Part shown: positions 13,422-16,362 of the stretch, one piece after another | How positions within the stretch are numbered: the first letter of the stretch is position 1 | Layout of the letters: each line of letters starts with the position of its first letter | Assembly (NCBI GenBank): GCA_002451695.1 | Contig: DKDC01000025.1 | Location: forward strand, 24,139 to 40,500 | Source: Prevotellaceae bacterium UBA6858 | Lineage (GTDB): Bacteria > Bacteroidota > Bacteroidia > Bacteroidales > Bacteroidaceae | Direction: 5' to 3' | Length of the DNA stretch: 16,362 bases | Made by a program: the position numbers and the translations under genes | The notes under the pieces: generated by a model | The model's input: only the letters and a program-made list of their open reading frames with translations | What the model was told of the DNA's origin: nothing | The model's database searches: none

Positions 13422-13758
13422 TTTCACCGCTTGCAAGCGTCTGGAAAACAAAAGCTTACACAAGAATTCCAAAAAGCGGGCAATTCTTTGCAAATCAGCC
13501 TGTTGTGAAAAGCCGGCCGCATCTGCCAAGAGTAACGCCGAAGCAAAATTCACGGCGGCGTCATGTATGATGCCGCAGCTTGCGGCGCGTCCCATTTGTG
13601 CCAAAATGCCGGTGCGGCGCTTTCAAAAAGATATGCAAGCATTGCAATGACTTTCTATATTTCCAACGTTTGGCAAAAACAGTTGGCATATTGTCCGTGT
13701 TTGCCCCTTTTACGCAAAAATTAACCTTGGGCGGAAAAAACGCTTTTCCAAAAAGCCG
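13422..13758 (+). other. Gene-free intergenic DNA upstream of maeB, with two overlapping hairpins
   Basis: I see no gene in this stretch of about 340 bp. Its short open frames lack start signals, codon bias or family resemblance. GCGGCGTCAT (13555-13564) can pair with ATGATGCCGC (13567-13576), while GCCGCA (13572-13577) can pair with TGCGGC (13581-13586). The two folds share bases and exclude each other. Neither is followed by a T-tract and both lie well upstream of the predicted maeB promoter, so they may be a decayed gene or repeat remnant. Confidence 0.35.
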
Positions 13759-13766
13759 TAACTTTG
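13759..13766 (+). promoter_or_regulatory. Predicted promoter -7 box for maeB
   Basis: TAACTTTG matches TAnnTTTG exactly and is identical to the box before the Wza-type gene. No TTG sits at the expected -33 distance; the nearest TTG is at 13727-13729, too far away. The leader to the ATG at 13807 is about 35 nt and ends in a purine-rich stretch, AAAGAGAAG (13793-13801), which may help ribosome binding. Confidence 0.62.
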
Positions 13767-13806
13767 TAGTGTATCGAACAGAAGATTGGAAATAAAGAGA
13801 AGAAAA

Positions 13807-16098
13807 ATGATCAAGGTTACAAAAGAAGCCGCCCTTGAATACCACTCCAAGGGCAAACCGGGCAAAATAGAGGTTGTCCCCACAAAGCCCTACCGCACTC
13901 AATATGATTTGTCGCTGGCATATTCGCCGGGCGTGGCCGAGCCTTGCCTGGAAATTCAGAAAGACCCCAACGACGCTTACAAATACACAAACAAAGGTAA
14001 CCTTGTGGCTGTGATTTCAAACGGCACAGCCGTGCTCGGGCTCGGCGACATAGGCGCTGTTGCAGGCAAGCCTGTCATGGAGGGCAAGGGGCTGCTGTTC
14101 AAGATATACGGCGGCGTTGACGCGTTCGACATCGAGGTGAACGAAAAAGACCCCGAGAAATTCATCGAGGCGGTCAAGGCAATCGCCCCCACATTCGGCG
14201 GCATAAACCTCGAGGACATAAAGGCCCCGGAGTGCTTCGAGATAGAGCGCAGGCTGAAGGAGGAACTCGACATCCCCGTAATGCACGACGACCAGCACGG
14301 CACGGCAATCATATCCTCCGCAGGACTGGTGAATGCCCTTGAGGTTGCCGGAAAGAAAATAGAAGAAGTGAAGATTGTGGTCAGCGGCGCGGGCGCGGCG
14401 GCAATATCGTGCACAAAACTGTATGTGAGCCTCGGCGCAAGGCGCGAGAACATCGTTATGCTCGACAGCCACGGAGTGATAACCGCCGACCGCCCCAACC
14501 TCACGGAGCAGAAGAAGCTTTTCGCCACCACTCGCACGGATGTACACACCCTTGCCGAGGCTGTAAAGGGAGCGGATGTGTTCCTCGGCCTTTCAAAGGG
14601 CAACATTCTTTCAAAGGAAATGGTGAAGACCATGGCGGAGACGCCGATAATTTTCGCCCTTGCCAACCCCGTTCCCGAGATATCATACGAAGACGCAAAG
14701 GAAGCCCGCCCCGACTGCCTCATATCCACAGGGCGCAGCGACTATCCCAACCAGATAAACAACGTGCTTTGCTTCCCCTACCTGTTCCGTGGTGCGCTCG
14801 ACACCGCCGCAACGGCAATAAACGAGGAGATGAAGATAGCCGCAGTGCACGCGCTGGCAGACCTCGCCAAACGTCCCGTACCCGACATAGTGAACCGCGA
14901 GTACGCCGTGAACAACTTCACCTTCGGCCCCGACTATTTCATTCCCAAACCCGTTGACCCGCGCCTCATAACCGAAGTCTCGATGGCCGTGGCAAAGGCT
15001 GCGATGGAAAGCGGCGTGGCGCGGAAGCCCATCACCGACTGGAAAGCCTACCGTATGCGCCTGAAGGAACTCATGGGTCAGGAAAGCAAGTTCACGCGTT
15101 CCCTCTACGAAACCGCCCGCCGCGATCCGCAGCGCGTGGTGTTCACCAACGGAACGCACAGCCGCATTATACGTGCTGCCGTGCAGGCGATGAAAGAGGG
15201 GATATGCAAGCCCATACTCCTTGGAAACACGAAGGAAATCACGGAAAAGGCGAAATCGCTCGACCTCAACATACAGGACATCGACATAATAGACTTGCGC
15301 GACGAGAGACACAGCAAGATGCGTGAGCAGTATGCAATGAAGCTTTACGAGCGAGAGCAGAGGAACGGATGCACGCTTGAGGAGGTGAACGACAAACTCT
15401 ACAACCGCAACTATTTCGGCATGATGATGGTTGACACCGGGGACGCGGACGCCCTCATAACGAGCCTCACGAGCAAGAAGGACGATGTGAAGAACATTGC
15501 AAAGGAAGTAATCGGCATCAACCCGCAGTTCAAGCACTTCGGCACCATGCACCTTATCAACTCCAAGCGCGGCACGCTGTTCCTTGTGGACACGATGATA
15601 AACCCGCACCCCGACACCGACACCCTTGTTGACCTCGCGCTTCTTAGTGCGCACACGGCAAGGTTCTTCAACCGCCAGCCGGTGATAGCAATGGTTTCCT
15701 ACTCCAACTTCGGCAGCGACAAGGAGTCCGGCCCCCGCCACATGCACGAGGCGGTGGACATTCTCCACAAAAACTATCCCGCCCTTGCCGTTGACGGCGA
15801 GATGCAGGTGTCCTACGCATTCGACCGCGAGCTGCGCGACAGGAAATACCCGTTCAACAGCCTCAAGGGGAAGGATGTGAACACGCTCGTGTTCCAGTGC
15901 CTCAACGCGGCAAACTGCACATATCATATGGTGAAGGCCATAAACCCCGACACCGAGGTCATAGGCCCGATACAGATGGGACTGAACAAGCCGGTACACT
16001 TCACGGATGCCGACTGCTCCGTGCGCGACATTGTGAACATAACCGCCGTTGCCGTAATAGACGCGTTGGTTGAGAAAAAGAAACTGCAATTGAAGTAA
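13807..16098 (+). CDS. maeB: NADP-dependent malic enzyme MaeB with C-terminal phosphotransacetylase-like domain
   Basis: This 763-residue protein matches the length and order of MaeB. The malic N domain (about 10-155) contains Tyr39 in LAYSPGVAEP and Lys94 in MEGKG as catalytic residues, with metal ligands Glu136 and Asp137 (LEDI) and Asp162 (MHDDQHGT). The NAD(P)-binding domain (about 160-400) has SGAGAAA (193-199) and ALANPVPE. From about residue 420 a phosphate-acetyltransferase-like (PTA/PTB) domain follows (RVVFTNGTHSRIIRAAVQAMKEG, ending NITAVAVIDALVEKKKLQLK). In MaeB this domain is thought to be catalytically silent and to bind acetyl-CoA for allosteric control. The enzyme oxidatively decarboxylates malate to pyruvate, giving NADPH, in the cytoplasm. 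I chose ATG 13807 after a purine-rich site. An in-frame TTG at 13786 would add seven basic residues with no family support. It is monocistronic. Confidence 0.95.
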   Translation: MIKVTKEAALEYHSKGKPGKIEVVPTKPYRTQYDLSLAYSPGVAEPCLEIQKDPNDAYKYTNKGNLVAVISNGTAVLGLGDIGAVAGKPVMEGKGLLFKIYGGVDAFDIEVNEKDPEKFIEAVKAIAPTFGGINLEDIKAPECFEIERRLKEELDIPVMHDDQHGTAIISSAGLVNALEVAGKKIEEVKIVVSGAGAAAISCTKLYVSLGARRENIVMLDSHGVITADRPNLTEQKKLFATTRTDVHTLAEAVKGADVFLGLSKGNILSKEMVKTMAETPIIFALANPVPEISYEDAKEARPDCLISTGRSDYPNQINNVLCFPYLFRGALDTAATAINEEMKIAAVHALADLAKRPVPDIVNREYAVNNFTFGPDYFIPKPVDPRLITEVSMAVAKAAMESGVARKPITDWKAYRMRLKELMGQESKFTRSLYETARRDPQRVVFTNGTHSRIIRAAVQAMKEGICKPILLGNTKEITEKAKSLDLNIQDIDIIDLRDERHSKMREQYAMKLYEREQRNGCTLEEVNDKLYNRNYFGMMMVDTGDADALITSLTSKKDDVKNIAKEVIGINPQFKHFGTMHLINSKRGTLFLVDTMINPHPDTDTLVDLALLSAHTARFFNRQPVIAMVSYSNFGSDKESGPRHMHEAVDILHKNYPALAVDGEMQVSYAFDRELRDRKYPFNSLKGKDVNTLVFQCLNAANCTYHMVKAINPDTEVIGPIQMGLNKPVHFTDADCSVRDIVNITAVAVIDALVEKKKLQLK

Positions 16099-16170
16099 AC
16101 CGATTCGCTGCAATACGAAAAGCGGCGTGTGGTTTGACAACCATGCCAAACGCAGGCGGTAATGACAAGA

Positions 16171-16205
16171 AATAAGCGGGCGGATTTCCGTCCGCTTATT
16201 TTTTT
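16171..16205 (+). terminator. Intrinsic terminator of maeB
   Basis: AATAAGCGGGCGGA (16171-16184) pairs with TCCGTCCGCTTATT (16187-16200) with one G-U position, followed by TTTTT (16201-16205). The A-rich left flank pairs with the T-tract, so it could also work in reverse. It lies 73 nt after the maeB stop. This is the clearest Rho-independent terminator in the window. Confidence 0.85.
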
Positions 16206-16316
16206 GCGTTAAAGCAAATGTCGCCAAAATTATGTAAGATGCTGGATTTCAACAAAATGGACTTTTGCAATATGCTCGCGGTAACGCTTTGTTTTTCAGT
16301 AGTTTGAGAAAGACGA

Positions 16317-16362
16317 AAAAAGGTCTGATGTAGTCTGGATTATATCAGACATAATTTTTTCT
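16317..16362 (+). repeat. Composite intergenic repeat IE-5, cut by the window end
   Basis: The conserved terminus begins GAAAAAAGGTCTGATGTAG and contains unit 1 (16319-16333). Spacer TCTGGA (16334-16339) and unit 2 TTATATCAGACATAA (16340-16354) follow. A TTTTTT spacer leads to CT at 16361, where a third unit should start at the 21-bp pitch. Up to and including the first spacer it equals the complement of the right end of IE-4, but unit 2 is in the opposite orientation. The rest is beyond the window. Confidence 0.75.

Noticed and set aside
13580..13795. 71-codon frame upstream of maeB
   Set aside because: It spans the predicted maeB promoter, has no start signal, and its product resembles nothing I know.
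13786..13806. TTG start adding seven residues to MaeB
   Set aside because: The extension is basic and unlike the family N-terminus. ATG 13807 follows a purine-rich site and gives the expected protein length.
14683..16227. 514-codon open frame on the minus strand
   Set aside because: It is antisense to the maeB C-terminal half, its product is rich in His and Val with no family resemblance, and it runs into the maeB terminator.

Overview
The window looks like a chromosomal segment of a Bacteroidales bacterium. Four intergenic regions carry the Bacteroidota -7 promoter box TAnnTTTG shortly upstream of a gene, and start codons mostly lack a strong Shine-Dalgarno. The gene set also fits the phylum: a DUF4491 protein, a CotH-like protein with a C-terminal tail resembling a type IX secretion sorting domain, and a capsule tyrosine kinase with a Tyr-Gly tail. 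Coding DNA is fairly GC-rich with C/G-ending codons, and the intergenic DNA is AT-rich. Family cannot be fixed from this; Muribaculaceae, Barnesiellaceae or Rikenellaceae would all be plausible. All eleven confident genes lie on the + strand.

Layout. (1) 377-4427 is a tight five-gene operon: an Lrp/AsnC regulator, a DUF4491 membrane protein, a fusion of a gamma-glutamyl hydrolase (C26) domain to an M19 dipeptidase domain, an exported M28 glutaminyl-cyclase-like protein, and SufE. Two junctions are 4-bp ATGA overlaps. The content suggests scavenging of gamma-glutamyl or Cys-Gly peptides under an amino-acid-responsive regulator (inference). (2) 4821-9451 holds an S41 C-terminal processing protease, a CotH-like secreted protein and RmuC, with gaps of 16 and 4 nt. 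(3) 9871-13189 holds a Wza-type outer-membrane lipoprotein and a Wzz/Wzc-type tyrosine autokinase, with no glycosyltransferases next to them. (4) 13807-16098 is the NADP-type malic enzyme MaeB.

The most unusual content lies between the genes. Every intergenic gap between transcription units, plus both window ends, carries a member of a composite repeat family. Each has an array of 15-bp quasi-palindromes (consensus YTAYATMRGACRTAR) on an exact 21-bp pitch, separated by 6-bp spacers that are mostly T or A tracts. The units sit in either orientation and differ by compensatory changes that keep the dyad. Where the array end is visible and intact it has a conserved terminus (AAAAAAGGTCTGATRTAR). 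The other side leads through a conserved connector (GCGGCATTGGTTTTGC) to a REP-like hairpin (GGGCGTAT, 3-nt loop, ATACGCCC). Five members are visible: 1 to about 165, 4511-4665, 9535-9693, 13265-13421 and 16317 to the window end. I do not recognise this family. The 21-bp pitch (two helical turns), phased T-tracts and unit-by-unit inversion make it the best candidate here for an undescribed system. Some unit pairs also form long hairpins followed by T-tracts and may act as terminators.
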